This document shows, piece after piece, positions 27,019 to 37,893 of a DNA stretch of 64,000 bases. The notes under the pieces were generated by a model, which saw only the letters and a program-made list of their open reading frames with translations, was not told the origin of the DNA and made no database searches. Positions within the stretch are counted from its first letter, which is position 1; every line of letters begins with the position of its first letter. The stretch spans positions 62,001-126,000 of the forward strand of contig NZ_SNYW01000006.1 in assembly GCF_004363235.1 (NCBI RefSeq). The letters are read 5' to 3'. Position numbers and translations under genes: made by a program. Source of the stretch: Dongia mobilis. Its GTDB lineage: Bacteria > Pseudomonadota > Alphaproteobacteria > Dongiales > Dongiaceae.

Positions 27019-29094
27019 ATGGCCCGCGATCCCCGCTACGACATCCTGTTCCAGCCCCTGAAGATCGGCCCGGTCACGGCGAAGAACCGTTTCTACCAGG
27101 TGCCGCATTGCAATGGCGGCGGCTATCGCGACCCGTCCGCGGCGGCCGCTATGCGCGGCATCAAATCCGAGGGCGGCTGGGGGGTCATCTTCACCGAGCA
27201 ATGCGAGATGCACCACACCTCGGAGATCACCCCTTTCATCGAATTGCGCCTGTGGGAGGATGCCGACATTCCGGGCCTCGCCAAGATGGCGGCGGCGATG
27301 AAGCGCCATGGCGCGCTGGCCGGCATCCAGCTGGCCTATTCCGGCGTCAACGGCCCCAATCTCTACACCCGCGAGGTGCCGCGGGCCCCCACCGCGCTCC
27401 CCATCCGCACCTTCACCAATGATCCCATCCAGGCCCGCGCCATGGACCGCGAGGACATCCGCGACCTGCGGCGCTGGCACCGCAACGCCTTCCGCCGCGC
27501 CAAACAGGCGGGCTTCGACCTCGTCTGCCTCTACGGCGCCCATGGCTTCGGCATCATCCAGCATTTCCTCTCCCGCGCCACCAACCAGCGCTCGGACGAA
27601 TATGGCGGCAGCCTCGAAAACCGCGCCCGCCTGATGCGCGAACTGATCGCGGAAGCGCGCGACGCGGTGGGCGATTCCTGCGGCATCACGCTGCGCCTGT
27701 CCTTGGACGAGATAGTGGGCGATCTCGGTTTCTCCAACGCGGAACTCCGCGACCTGATCGCGATGCATGCCGACCTCCCCGACCTCTGGGACCTCGCCCA
27801 TGGCGCCTGGGAGGATTGCTCCGGCCCCTCCCGCTTCAAGGAGGAGGCAGCACAGGAAGACCTCGTCGCCGGCATCAAGCAGCTGACCCAGAAGCCCGTC
27901 GTCGGTGTCGGCCGCTTCACCTCGCCCGACGTGATGGTGCGCCAGATAAAGCAGGGCACGCTCGACTTCATCGGCTGTGCGCGACCCTCCATCGCCGATC
28001 CGTTCCTGCCCAGGAAGGTCGAGGAGGGCCGCATCGAGGACATCCGCGAATGCATCGGCTGCAACATCTGCATCACCGGCGACATGACCATGTCGATCTC
28101 GCGCTGCACGCAGAACCCGACCTTCATGGAGGAATGGCGCAAAGGCTGGCATCCCGAGAAGATCCAGGGCAAGGGCGACAGCGACAGCGTGCTCGTCGTG
28201 GGTGCCGGCCCCGCCGGATTGGAAGCGGCCCTCGCCCTCGGCCGGCGCGGCTATCGGGTGGCGCTGGCGGAATCCGGCACCGAGCTTGGCGGCCGCGTGG
28301 CGCGTGAATGCAAGCTGCCAGGCCTCTCGGCCTGGGGGCGCGTGCGCGACTATCGCGCCTTCCAGCTCGGGAAACTCGCCAATGTCGAAATCTATTTCGA
28401 CAGCCATCTCGCGGCTGAGGACATCCTGGGCTTCGGCTTCCAGCATGTCGCCATCGCGACCGGGGCCGATTGGCGCCGCGACGGCGTCGCCCGCGCCCAT
28501 GTGGTGCCGATGCCGATCGATGCCGCCATACCGCTGTTCACGCCCGACGACATCATGGCGGGCCGCTTGCCCGACGGCGGCCGTGTCGTGCTGTTCGACG
28601 ACGACCACTATTACATGGGCGGCGTGACCGCCGAATTGCTGGCAGGCAAGGGCATGAAAGTCACCCTGGTCACCTCCTCGGCCTTTGTCTCGGACTGGAG
28701 CAGGAACACGCTGGAACAGGGCGCCATCCATCGCCGCCTTGCCGCCGCCGGAATCGAGATCGTGCTCAATCGTGTCGTGACACGGATCGGCGCCGACCAT
28801 GTCGAGACTGCCTGCGCCTATACCGGTAATGCGGCGCCGATGGCGGCTGATGCGGTGGTGCTGGTGACGGCACGGATCGGGCGGGATGCCCTCTGGCATG
28901 ACCTCGTGGCGCGTCGGGGGGATTGGGCCGAGGCCGGCATCCGATCGGTGAAGCGGATCGGCGATGCCGAGGCGCCGGGCCCCATTGCCTGGGCCACCTA
29001 TGCGGGTCACCGCTATGCCCGGGAACTGGACGAACCGGATATCGGCGATGCCATGCCCTTCCGCCGCGAGGTGACGGCGCTGGCGGCGGATTGA
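27019..29094 (+). CDS. Trimethylamine dehydrogenase-family iron-sulfur flavoprotein (secondary/N-methyl amine dehydrogenase)
   Basis: A 691-residue protein with an OYE-like FMN barrel, a [4Fe-4S] site and a C-terminal FAD/ADP-binding half. The N-terminus closely follows trimethylamine dehydrogenase: QVPHC with Cys31 (30 after Met removal), the residue that carries covalent FMN. YGAHG and SRATNQRSDEYGGSLENRAR are also present. Cluster cysteines are 345, 348, 351 and 363 (CIGCNIC then C-TQNP). The tyrosine of the substrate aromatic bowl is replaced (TEQC, Gln61), and the Trp after the third cluster cysteine is missing, so TMA is unlikely. Demethylation of dimethylamine, dimethylglycine or N-methylproline-type substrates fits better. 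Confidence 0.9.
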   Translation: MARDPRYDILFQPLKIGPVTAKNRFYQVPHCNGGGYRDPSAAAAMRGIKSEGGWGVIFTEQCEMHHTSEITPFIELRLWEDADIPGLAKMAAAMKRHGALAGIQLAYSGVNGPNLYTREVPRAPTALPIRTFTNDPIQARAMDREDIRDLRRWHRNAFRRAKQAGFDLVCLYGAHGFGIIQHFLSRATNQRSDEYGGSLENRARLMRELIAEARDAVGDSCGITLRLSLDEIVGDLGFSNAELRDLIAMHADLPDLWDLAHGAWEDCSGPSRFKEEAAQEDLVAGIKQLTQKPVVGVGRFTSPDVMVRQIKQGTLDFIGCARPSIADPFLPRKVEEGRIEDIRECIGCNICITGDMTMSISRCTQNPTFMEEWRKGWHPEKIQGKGDSDSVLVVGAGPAGLEAALALGRRGYRVALAESGTELGGRVARECKLPGLSAWGRVRDYRAFQLGKLANVEIYFDSHLAAEDILGFGFQHVAIATGADWRRDGVARAHVVPMPIDAAIPLFTPDDIMAGRLPDGGRVVLFDDDHYYMGGVTAELLAGKGMKVTLVTSSAFVSDWSRNTLEQGAIHRRLAAAGIEIVLNRVVTRIGADHVETACAYTGNAAPMAADAVVLVTARIGRDALWHDLVARRGDWAEAGIRSVKRIGDAEAPGPIAWATYAGHRYARELDEPDIGDAMPFRREVTALAAD

Positions 29095-29149
29095 GATCGG
29101 GTCGCCAATCGCGCTAGATTGCGCCCCGAATCTTCTGGGGAGACCATCC

Positions 29150-30403
29150 ATGACATTACCGATCGAGCGCGTGCGCGCCGAATTTCCGGCCCTTGCCCTG
29201 ACCGATCACGGCAGCGCGCGGACCTATCTCGACAACCCGGCGGGGACCCAGGTGCCCCGGCGTGTGGCCGATGCGGTCGCCAAATGCCTCCTCGAGACGA
29301 ACGCCAATCTTGGCGGGCATTTCGCGACCACGTTGGCAGCGGGCCGGGTGGTCGAGGAGGCACACCAGGCCATGGCCGATTTCCTCGGCGCCCGCTCGGC
29401 GCGCGAGATCGTCATCGGGCCCAACATGACGACGCTGACCTTCCATCTCTCCCGCGCCATCGCCCGCGACTGGCAGCCCGGCGACGAGATCATCGTCACG
29501 CGCATGGATCACGAGGGCAATGTCTCACCCTGGCTTGCCATCGCCGAGGACAAGGGGCTCAAGGTCAAATTCCTGCCCTTCGACAAGGAGAGCTGGCAGA
29601 TCGAGGTGCGCGATCTCGAAACCCTGCTCAGCGAGCGGACGCGCCTTGTCGCCCTCAACTATGCCAGCAACCTCACCGGCTCGATCAATGACGTGAAGAC
29701 GCTGACGGCGCTCGCCCACAAGGCGGGGGCCCTGGTCTATGTCGATGCCGTCCAATTCGCCCCGCACCGCCTGGTCGATGTCCAGGCACTGGGCTGCGAT
29801 TTCCTGGCCTGCTCGGCCTACAAATTCTTCGGCCCGCATATGGGCATCGTCTGGGGGCGCGAGGAGATCCTTGAGCGGTTGCAGGCCTATAAGTGCCGCT
29901 GCTCCGACAATGATCTGCCGCAGCGCTTCGAGACCGGCACGCCGCAGATCGAATTATTGGCCGGCCTTACCGCAACGGTCGATTATTTCGACTGGCTGGG
30001 CGGCGAGGTCGGGGCCACCGGTTCACGGCGCCAGCGCATCGCCGCCGCTTACCAGGCCTCGGTGGATCATGAGGAGCCGCTCGCCAATCGCCTGATCGCC
30101 GGCCTGCTGGAAATCGACGGCATCAGGATCGCCGGCATCACTAATGCCAACCGCGCCAATCATCGCGTGCCGACGGTGTCCTTCCGTCACGATCGCGTCG
30201 CACCCGTGACCATCGCCCGGGCGCTCGCGGCGGCCAATATCTTTGTCTGGGACGGTCACAACTATGCCTACGAGCTGGTGCAGCACTTGGGCATCCCCGT
30301 TGATGAGGGCGTGCTGCGCATCGGCATGGCGCATTACAACACGGCGACGGAAGTGGACCAGGTGCTTGCCGCGATCAAGGGGGCGATCGGCACCCGCACT
30401 TGA
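29150..30403 (+). CDS. Class V aminotransferase / cysteine desulfurase-like protein
   Basis: A 417-residue fold-type I PLP protein. The N-terminal YLDNPAGTQVP segment, ITRMDHEGNVSPW-like region and the PLP lysine Lys225 in CSAYKFFGPHMG fit the NifS/SufS-like class V family (the subgroup annotated as cysteine desulfurase-like). The active-site cysteine loop of true desulfurases is not evident, so a lyase or transaminase role on another amino acid is possible. Start after GGGGAGACC. It lies 55 bases after the TMADH-like gene and may be co-transcribed. Confidence 0.82.
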   Translation: MTLPIERVRAEFPALALTDHGSARTYLDNPAGTQVPRRVADAVAKCLLETNANLGGHFATTLAAGRVVEEAHQAMADFLGARSAREIVIGPNMTTLTFHLSRAIARDWQPGDEIIVTRMDHEGNVSPWLAIAEDKGLKVKFLPFDKESWQIEVRDLETLLSERTRLVALNYASNLTGSINDVKTLTALAHKAGALVYVDAVQFAPHRLVDVQALGCDFLACSAYKFFGPHMGIVWGREEILERLQAYKCRCSDNDLPQRFETGTPQIELLAGLTATVDYFDWLGGEVGATGSRRQRIAAAYQASVDHEEPLANRLIAGLLEIDGIRIAGITNANRANHRVPTVSFRHDRVAPVTIARALAAANIFVWDGHNYAYELVQHLGIPVDEGVLRIGMAHYNTATEVDQVLAAIKGAIGTRT

Positions 30404-30414
30404 GGCCGGGGCCC

Positions 30415-30456
30415 GAGAGCGGAGGCCAGAGAGCGGAAGCCCGATAGCGGAAGCCC
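30415..30456. repeat. Three tandem 14-bp repeats between convergent genes
   Basis: Three head-to-tail copies: GAGAGCGGAGGCCA, GAGAGCGGAAGCCC and GATAGCGGAAGCCC, with the start of a fourth (GAGA). The array occupies most of the 75-base gap between the class V aminotransferase and the NodT gene. Confidence 0.75.
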
Positions 30457-30478
30457 GAGACCATCCCGCACGCGACCG

Positions 30479-31915
30479 TCAGGCAGCCTCCTTCTGCCAG
30501 CCGCCGCCGAGCGCACGGTAGAGGGTGATCGCCGCCTGCATCTGCTGCAGGCGCAGCTGGCCGAGGCCATCCTGGGCGTCGAACAGCGTACGCTGGGCGT
30601 TCAGCAGCTCGATGAGGTCGACGGCGCCGGCTACATAGCGCGCATTGACGATATCGAAGGCAGTCTGCGCCTCGTTCACCTGCACCTGCTGCAGGCGAAC
30701 CTGGTCGGCGCGCTGGCGCACCTCGCCCAGCGCTGCCTCGACGTCGCTGAAGGCGGCAAGGATCGCGGCGCGGTAGCTGGCGATGAGTTCCTCGCGGCGG
30801 GCGATGGCGAGGTCCTCCTCGGCAACCAGGCGGCCGCCATCAAAGATAGTCTGCGAGAGGGCGCCGGCGACGCTATAGGCGGCACCAGCCGGCCCGAACA
30901 GCGTCGAAAGCACAGCGGTTTCGAGGCTGAGCACACCGGAAAGATCGAGGCTGGGAAAGAAGGCAGCCCGTGCCGCCACCACATTGGCGTCGGCCGCGGC
31001 GAGGTCGGCCTCGGCCTTCGCAATGTCGGGCCGGCGCTGCAGCAGTTCCGAAGGCAGGCCGCCGGTCACCGGCGGCACCACGAGGTCGCCCAGCGAGCGT
31101 GCCGCGACCGAAATATCCTGCGGGTTGCGGCCAAGCAGGACGGCGAGCGTTGCCAGGGCCAGGCGCTCCTGTTGCAGGAGCGGGGCCAGCACGGCTTCCT
31201 GCGCCGCCACGATGCCGCGCTGCTGTGCAAGGTCGGCCGGCGAGACGGCGCCAAGGCGCGTGCGCGCCTCGACCACGGCCAGCACGTCGCTTGCATTGGC
31301 GAGATTGTTGTCGGCGATGGCGATCTGGTCGCGCAGGGAGAGGATGCTCAGATAGGTCGCCGCCACCTCGGTCGTGACCGTCAGGGCAACAGTCTGGCGG
31401 TCGAAGGTGCTGGCGCGCAGGCTCTCCAGTGCGGCCAAGCGGTTGGCGCGGTTGCGGCCCCAGAAATCAACCTCGTAGGAGGCCGCAAGCGAGAGGCCGT
31501 AGGACTCGGTGTCCAGATCGGTGCCGGCGGGCAGATTGTTCTCGCGGCGATAGGCGCCCTCGTCCAGCGGCCCGCGCCTGCCGGCATCGGCGCCCAGCGA
31601 CATCTGCGGCCACAGTGCCGAGGAGGCGACGCGCGATTGCGCCTCGACCTGGGCGATGCGGGCGGTTGCGGCGGCGAGGTCGAGATTGTTCGCCTGCGCC
31701 TCGGCCATGAAGGCGTCAAGCTCGGCGCTGCCGATACGCTGCCACCAATCGGCACTGGGCCAGGAATCGGCGGCGATGGGTTCGGGGGCAATCCAGGCTT
31801 CGGGCGCCTCGATGGCAGGTCGCGTCGGCTCCGCCACCAGGTCGCAGGCAGCCAGCGATACCGGCAGCAGCAGCAAGGTGCGGGAGAAGATCGGAAGAGA
31901 CCTGTGCTGGGGCAT
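30479..31915 (-). CDS. NodT-family outer-membrane efflux lipoprotein
   Basis: A 478-residue TolC-type factor. The N-terminus is a lipoprotein signal with a lipobox at about residues 21-24 (LAAC). Two repeated outer-membrane-efflux halves follow, with the usual long helices and the YLSILSLRDQIAIADNNL and RTLFDAQDGLGQLRLQQMQ segments. It forms the outer-membrane exit duct of the MacA-MacB pump encoded just upstream; its ATG is 2 bases from the MacB stop codon. Confidence 0.92.
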   Translation of the reverse strand: MPQHRSLPIFSRTLLLLPVSLAACDLVAEPTRPAIEAPEAWIAPEPIAADSWPSADWWQRIGSAELDAFMAEAQANNLDLAAATARIAQVEAQSRVASSALWPQMSLGADAGRRGPLDEGAYRRENNLPAGTDLDTESYGLSLAASYEVDFWGRNRANRLAALESLRASTFDRQTVALTVTTEVAATYLSILSLRDQIAIADNNLANASDVLAVVEARTRLGAVSPADLAQQRGIVAAQEAVLAPLLQQERLALATLAVLLGRNPQDISVAARSLGDLVVPPVTGGLPSELLQRRPDIAKAEADLAAADANVVAARAAFFPSLDLSGVLSLETAVLSTLFGPAGAAYSVAGALSQTIFDGGRLVAEEDLAIARREELIASYRAAILAAFSDVEAALGEVRQRADQVRLQQVQVNEAQTAFDIVNARYVAGAVDLIELLNAQRTLFDAQDGLGQLRLQQMQAAITLYRALGGGWQKEAA

Positions 31916-31917
31916 GG

Positions 31918-33918
<2,001 letters not shown>

Positions 33919-33936
33919 TGCGGGGTGGGTCGCCAG

Positions 33937-35166
33937 CTAGAAGAAGCCGCGGAGGCGCATGCCGCCGCTCTGGGTATCCCCGCTCTGCACCCCCACCACG
34001 ACGCGCTCGCCGGCGGCAAGGCCGTAAGCGACCTCGACCTGGCTGCGGTTGCGGATGCCGATCTCGACCTTGCGTGCGGCCAGGTTGCCGAGATCGTCGG
34101 CCACCTGGACTTCCCAGCCACCACCGGCCGTCTTGCGCAGGGCGCTCACCGGCACGGTGACGACATCCTGTGCTGCGGCAACGATGAAACTTACCTGGGC
34201 GCTCATCTGCGTCATCAGGCGCCGGTCCGTGTTGGCAACGTCGAAGAGGGCATTATAGAGGATGACGCCGTTCACTTCTTCCGGCGTGGGCAGGATCTGG
34301 CGGAGCGTTCCGCTCCAACGCCGGTCCGGCTCGCCCAGCGTGGTGAAATGCGCCGCCATGCCGAGACGCAAGGAGGAGATGTCGGCTTCCGATACCTGGG
34401 CTTTCACCGTCATGGTGTCGAGATCGGCGATGCGCAGAATGATGGGCGCCGTCTGGTTGGCATTCAGCGTCTGGCCGAGGCGCGCATCCAGCGTCACCAC
34501 CGTACCGCTCATCGGTGCATAGATCCGGGTATAACCAAGATTGGCGAGGTCGCCGTCGAGATTGGATTGGGTTTGCTCGATCGCGGCCCGGGTCGACGCG
34601 ATCTGCGCCTCGGCCACGCGCAGATTGGCGGCCGCCGTGTCGAGGGCGCTCTGGCTGGTGGCGTTCAATGCCATCAGCCCCTGCTCGCGGGCATGTTCCT
34701 CGCGGGCCAGCTGATGCTGTGCCTGGCGCTCCTTCAGCTGTGCTGCGAGATTGCGCAGCTGTGCCTGATTGGCGGCGACCTGGGATTTGAGGACGCGGGC
34801 ATCAAGCTCGGCCAGCAGCGCGCCTTTTTCCACCTCGTCGCCCAGCGCCACATGCAGCGCCTCGATCTGGCCGGAAACCTGGGCACCGACATCGACATAG
34901 TCGCGCGGTTCGATGAGGCCGACGGCGGCGACATTGTTCTCGATGTCGCCGCGTTGCGCCGTGGCGAAGACGTGGCGTGGCCCGGTCGCGGCGGTTGCCA
35001 CGCTTCCGTACCAATAGGCCCCGGCCCCGGCCGCCGCGAGGAACAGAACCAGCAATGTCCAGGGCCAGAGCCGGCGGCGCCGACGGTGCGGCGGGGCATA
35101 GCCGGCAAGGCTGGCGGGGCGGGGAACTTCCTGTCGGTGGCGGGCGGCTTCCTCGGTCAGGATCAT
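33937..35166 (-). CDS. macA: MacA-type periplasmic adaptor (membrane fusion protein)
   Basis: A 409-residue adaptor with a basic cytoplasmic N-terminus (PHRRRRRLWPW), one membrane anchor, a lipoyl/barrel-sandwich half (NVAAVGLIEPRDYVDVGAQV), a long coiled-coil hairpin rich in Gln/Ala, and a beta-barrel (DARLGQTLNANQTAPII). It bridges MacB to the NodT duct. The ATG at 35166 is chosen because the membrane anchor follows shortly after it; upstream in-frame starts add only non-conserved sequence. It is first in the pump operon, 18 bases from macB. Confidence 0.92.
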   Translation of the reverse strand: MILTEEAARHRQEVPRPASLAGYAPPHRRRRRLWPWTLLVLFLAAAGAGAYWYGSVATAATGPRHVFATAQRGDIENNVAAVGLIEPRDYVDVGAQVSGQIEALHVALGDEVEKGALLAELDARVLKSQVAANQAQLRNLAAQLKERQAQHQLAREEHAREQGLMALNATSQSALDTAAANLRVAEAQIASTRAAIEQTQSNLDGDLANLGYTRIYAPMSGTVVTLDARLGQTLNANQTAPIILRIADLDTMTVKAQVSEADISSLRLGMAAHFTTLGEPDRRWSGTLRQILPTPEEVNGVILYNALFDVANTDRRLMTQMSAQVSFIVAAAQDVVTVPVSALRKTAGGGWEVQVADDLGNLAARKVEIGIRNRSQVEVAYGLAAGERVVVGVQSGDTQSGGMRLRGFF

Positions 35167-35317
35167 GCTCGGATTCGGTGCTGATGACGAAAACGCACCC
35201 CCCAAGGCCTTGATCCGGAACGAAAGAACGGAATCAATCCAAGGGTCCGGCGGCGGCTGGAACCGGGATGCCAGAGTTACACGGGCAGGGCGGCGGAACC
35301 CTGCGCCGCGGTGGCGA

Positions 35318-36850
35318 TTAGTCGAGGCAGGACGCGATCCGGGACGCCCAGTTCCCGTCCGCCAGCCGGCGCTCGACCAGAGCGATGTCGGGTGCCAGGA
35401 AGCGGTCCGCATCATAGGCCGGGATTTCGGCCCGCAGGGTGCTATAGGCGGCCCGCGTGCCGCGGCCGGGGGCAAGGCCCGGATAGAATTCGAAGGCCTG
35501 GGCCGCCAGCAGGTATTCGATCGCCAGGATGCGCCGCGTATTGGCGATGATGTCGCCGCATTTGAGCGCCGACGGCGTGCCGAGGCTGATATGATCCTCC
35601 TGCTGGGCGGAGGTGATGAAATTGTCGGTCACCAGCGGCTGGGCGAGAAGCCGGTTCTCGGCGGCAAGCGAGGCTGCCGCGTATTGCGCGATCATCATGC
35701 CGGAATTGACCCCGGGCTCGGCCACCAGGAAGGGCGGCAGGGTCGAGGTCGCCGGATTGATCAGGCGGTCGAGGCGCCGTTCGGCGATGCCGCCCAGTTC
35801 CGCCATCGCCATGCCGAGGAGGTCCATGGCAAGCGCTAGGCTCTGGCCATGCGGATGGGCGTTGGAGATGACCCGGTAGGCTTCGGGCGAGCCCAGCACC
35901 AGCGGGTTGTCGGTGGCCGAGCCAAGTTCAATCTCGATCTGGCGGCGGACATGGTCGATCTGGTCGCGGGCGGCGCCATGGACCTGGGGGATGGCGCGGA
36001 TCGAGAGCGCGTCCTGGGTGCGACAGCCCTGGTGCCTAGCGACGATCTCGCTGTCCTTCAGCAGCGCCCGCAACCGTGTACCCACACGCAGCAGGCCGGG
36101 ATGCGGTTTCAGCGCTAGGAGATCCGGATCAAAGGCGGCGATCTGGCCCTTCAGCGCCTCGAAGCTCATGGCGGCGGTGACGTCGGCCCAATCGGCCAGC
36201 AACTCGGCCTCGGCCAAGGCGAGGGCGGCCAGCCCGGTCAGGCAGCGCGTGCCGTTGACGAGGCAGAGTCCGTCCTTGGCGCCAAGCGTTACCGGGGCGA
36301 GACCGGCGGCGGTGAGCGCGGTCGCCGCCGGCATGGTTTTTCCGTCGACGGCGGCATCGCCGATGCCGATGAGTGCCAGGCCGATATGGGCGCCATGGGT
36401 GATGTAGCCGACCGAACCCCGGCGCGGGACAACCGGTGTCACGCCGGTATTGAGCAGCGCCACCAATTGATCGACCACCGCCGGCGACACGCCGGAATGG
36501 CCGTGGGCGAGATCATTCACCAGGGACGCCATGATGGCGCGGGTGGCGGCGATGGGTAGGGCCTCGCCCACGCCGCAGGCATGGCTCATCAGCGTGTTGC
36601 GGGAAAGCTGCGCCTGCTGTGCGCCCGAGAGCACGATGTCGGAGAGCGCACCCAAACCGGTGCTGATGCCATAGGCGCGCTCGCCCTTGGCGATGATCCG
36701 CTCGACAATGGCGCGGCCGTTGCGCAGGCGGGCCTGGCTGGTGGCGTCCAGCGCGAGCTCGGCTTCGCCCCGGGCGATGGCGGCCAATTCGCGATAGGTC
36801 AATGCACCCTCACCCCGCGAGATCGTTGCCTTGTCGCCCATCCTTGCCAT
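35318..36850 (-). CDS. Histidine/aromatic ammonia-lyase homologue lacking the MIO triad
   Basis: A 510-residue member of the HutH/PAL fold. The N-terminal active-site tyrosine loop AYGISTGLG is kept, as is GSVG. However, the Ala-Ser-Gly that cyclises to the MIO cofactor is replaced by Tyr149-Ile150-Thr151 (GSVGYITHGAHIGLALIG), with a three-residue shortening relative to the usual GSVGASGDLAPLAH. The rest of the frame is intact and full length, so it is a diverged enzyme rather than a pseudogene. Conventional ammonia-lyase chemistry should be impossible; a MIO-independent reaction is inferred. An ATG at 36841 is an alternative start. A perfect palindrome overlaps its promoter, and a PhyH oxygenase is divergent. 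Confidence 0.88.
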   Translation of the reverse strand: MARMGDKATISRGEGALTYRELAAIARGEAELALDATSQARLRNGRAIVERIIAKGERAYGISTGLGALSDIVLSGAQQAQLSRNTLMSHACGVGEALPIAATRAIMASLVNDLAHGHSGVSPAVVDQLVALLNTGVTPVVPRRGSVGYITHGAHIGLALIGIGDAAVDGKTMPAATALTAAGLAPVTLGAKDGLCLVNGTRCLTGLAALALAEAELLADWADVTAAMSFEALKGQIAAFDPDLLALKPHPGLLRVGTRLRALLKDSEIVARHQGCRTQDALSIRAIPQVHGAARDQIDHVRRQIEIELGSATDNPLVLGSPEAYRVISNAHPHGQSLALAMDLLGMAMAELGGIAERRLDRLINPATSTLPPFLVAEPGVNSGMMIAQYAAASLAAENRLLAQPLVTDNFITSAQQEDHISLGTPSALKCGDIIANTRRILAIEYLLAAQAFEFYPGLAPGRGTRAAYSTLRAEIPAYDADRFLAPDIALVERRLADGNWASRIASCLD

Positions 36851-36866
36851 CCAATCTGATTACCTT

Positions 36867-36884
36867 TACCTGTATATACAGGTA
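36867..36884. promoter_or_regulatory. Perfect 18-bp HutC/GntR-like operator
   Basis: TACCTGTATATACAGGTA is a perfect palindrome between the divergent lyase-like and PhyH genes, 17 bases from the lyase start. Its core GTATATAC fits the HutC-subgroup GntR consensus (GT-N-TA-N-AC). A possible minus-strand promoter (TTGCTC, 17 bases, TATACA) would have its -10 within the palindrome. No GntR gene lies next to it. Confidence 0.65.
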
Positions 36885-37006
36885 CTGACAGGCGAGCAAG
36901 CCGGGCTGGCATGAGCTTTTCGAAAGCCGCCGTGAGCATAGGGGCGGGGGTTTGCGCGGCGGGCACCGATTTGGCAGGGTTGCGGCGAACCTGATCGGAA
37001 ATCGCC

Positions 37007-37804
37007 ATGCAGATCACGCAACAGCAGATCGATTGCTACCGGGAAGACGGCGCCATCCTCCTCAGGGGCGTCTTTTCGGACTGGGTCGAGCGCCTGCGCG
37101 CCGGTGTCGCGCGCAACATGCAGGAGCCCGGCCCCCATGGGGCTGAAAATGTGCGGCCCGGCGATGGCGGCGGCCGGTTCTTCGACGATTACTGCAACTG
37201 GCAGCGGATTCCGGAATTCACCGATTTCGTGCTGAATTCCCCCGCCGCCGCGATCGCCGGTCGGCTGATGGCGAGTGATGCTGCGCAGATCTTCCACGAC
37301 CATGTGCTGGTGAAGGAGCCGGGCACCCCGAAAAGAACGCCCTGGCACCAGGACATGCCCTATTACTGTGTCGACGGCATGCAGACCGGCAGCTACTGGA
37401 TCCCGCTCGATGCGGTCACATCCGAAAACACCCTGCGCCTCGTCCTCGGTTCGCATCTCTGGCCGCGGCTGGTGCGGCCGAAACGCTGGGCGGGCGGCGA
37501 GGATTTCTACGCCGATGCAGCGCAGTTCATGGACATGCCGGATGTCGAGGGCGGCCACTATCGCATCCTGGAGCCGGCGCTGGAGCCCGGCGACGCGATC
37601 CTCTTCAACTTTCGCACCGTCCACGGCGCCAACGGCAATGCCGGGCCGGCGCGGCGGCGCGCCTTTTCCTGCCGCTTCCTCGGCGACGACGCGGTCTATG
37701 CCGAGCGGCCCGGCCGCACCTCGCCGCCCTATCCCGGCATCAACCAGCGGCGCGGCGAGCGTCTGCGCGAAGATTGGTTCCCGATTGTCTGGACCGCTGC
37801 CTGA
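37007..37804 (+). CDS. PhyH-family Fe(II)/2-oxoglutarate-type dioxygenase
   Basis: A 265-residue jelly-roll oxygenase. The facial triad is visible as HQD (His114, Asp116 in TPWHQDMPYY) and His206 (FRTVHGAN), with the 2-oxoglutarate arginine in the 217-219 run. Family members hydroxylate small molecules such as phytanoyl-CoA, ectoine or amino acids. The start is an ATG at 37007 with only a weak ribosome binding site (CGGAAATCG). It is transcribed away from the MIO-less lyase and may share its operator. Substrate unknown. Confidence 0.88.
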   Translation: MQITQQQIDCYREDGAILLRGVFSDWVERLRAGVARNMQEPGPHGAENVRPGDGGGRFFDDYCNWQRIPEFTDFVLNSPAAAIAGRLMASDAAQIFHDHVLVKEPGTPKRTPWHQDMPYYCVDGMQTGSYWIPLDAVTSENTLRLVLGSHLWPRLVRPKRWAGGEDFYADAAQFMDMPDVEGGHYRILEPALEPGDAILFNFRTVHGANGNAGPARRRAFSCRFLGDDAVYAERPGRTSPPYPGINQRRGERLREDWFPIVWTAA

Positions 37805-37893
37805 TCATGTGGCCGGCTTGCCATAGCCTGACAAAGCGGGCAGCCTCGCCGGAGGCCTCGGCAGCAATCGGGAGTTGGATTCTGCGCGGATCG

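Noticed and set aside
27019-29094. Naming the enzyme trimethylamine dehydrogenase
   Set aside because: Two of the aromatic-bowl residues needed for TMA binding are changed, so only the family is assigned.
26656-29151. 831-codon minus-strand frame across the TMADH-like gene
   Set aside because: It is antisense to a gene with covalent-flavin and iron-sulfur motifs in perfect register; the minus-strand product has no recognisable domain.
35318-36850. Annotating the lyase homologue as functional histidine ammonia-lyase (hutH)
   Set aside because: The MIO-forming Ala-Ser-Gly is Tyr-Ile-Thr in a clear alignment of GSVG and the following segment, so the name would mislead.
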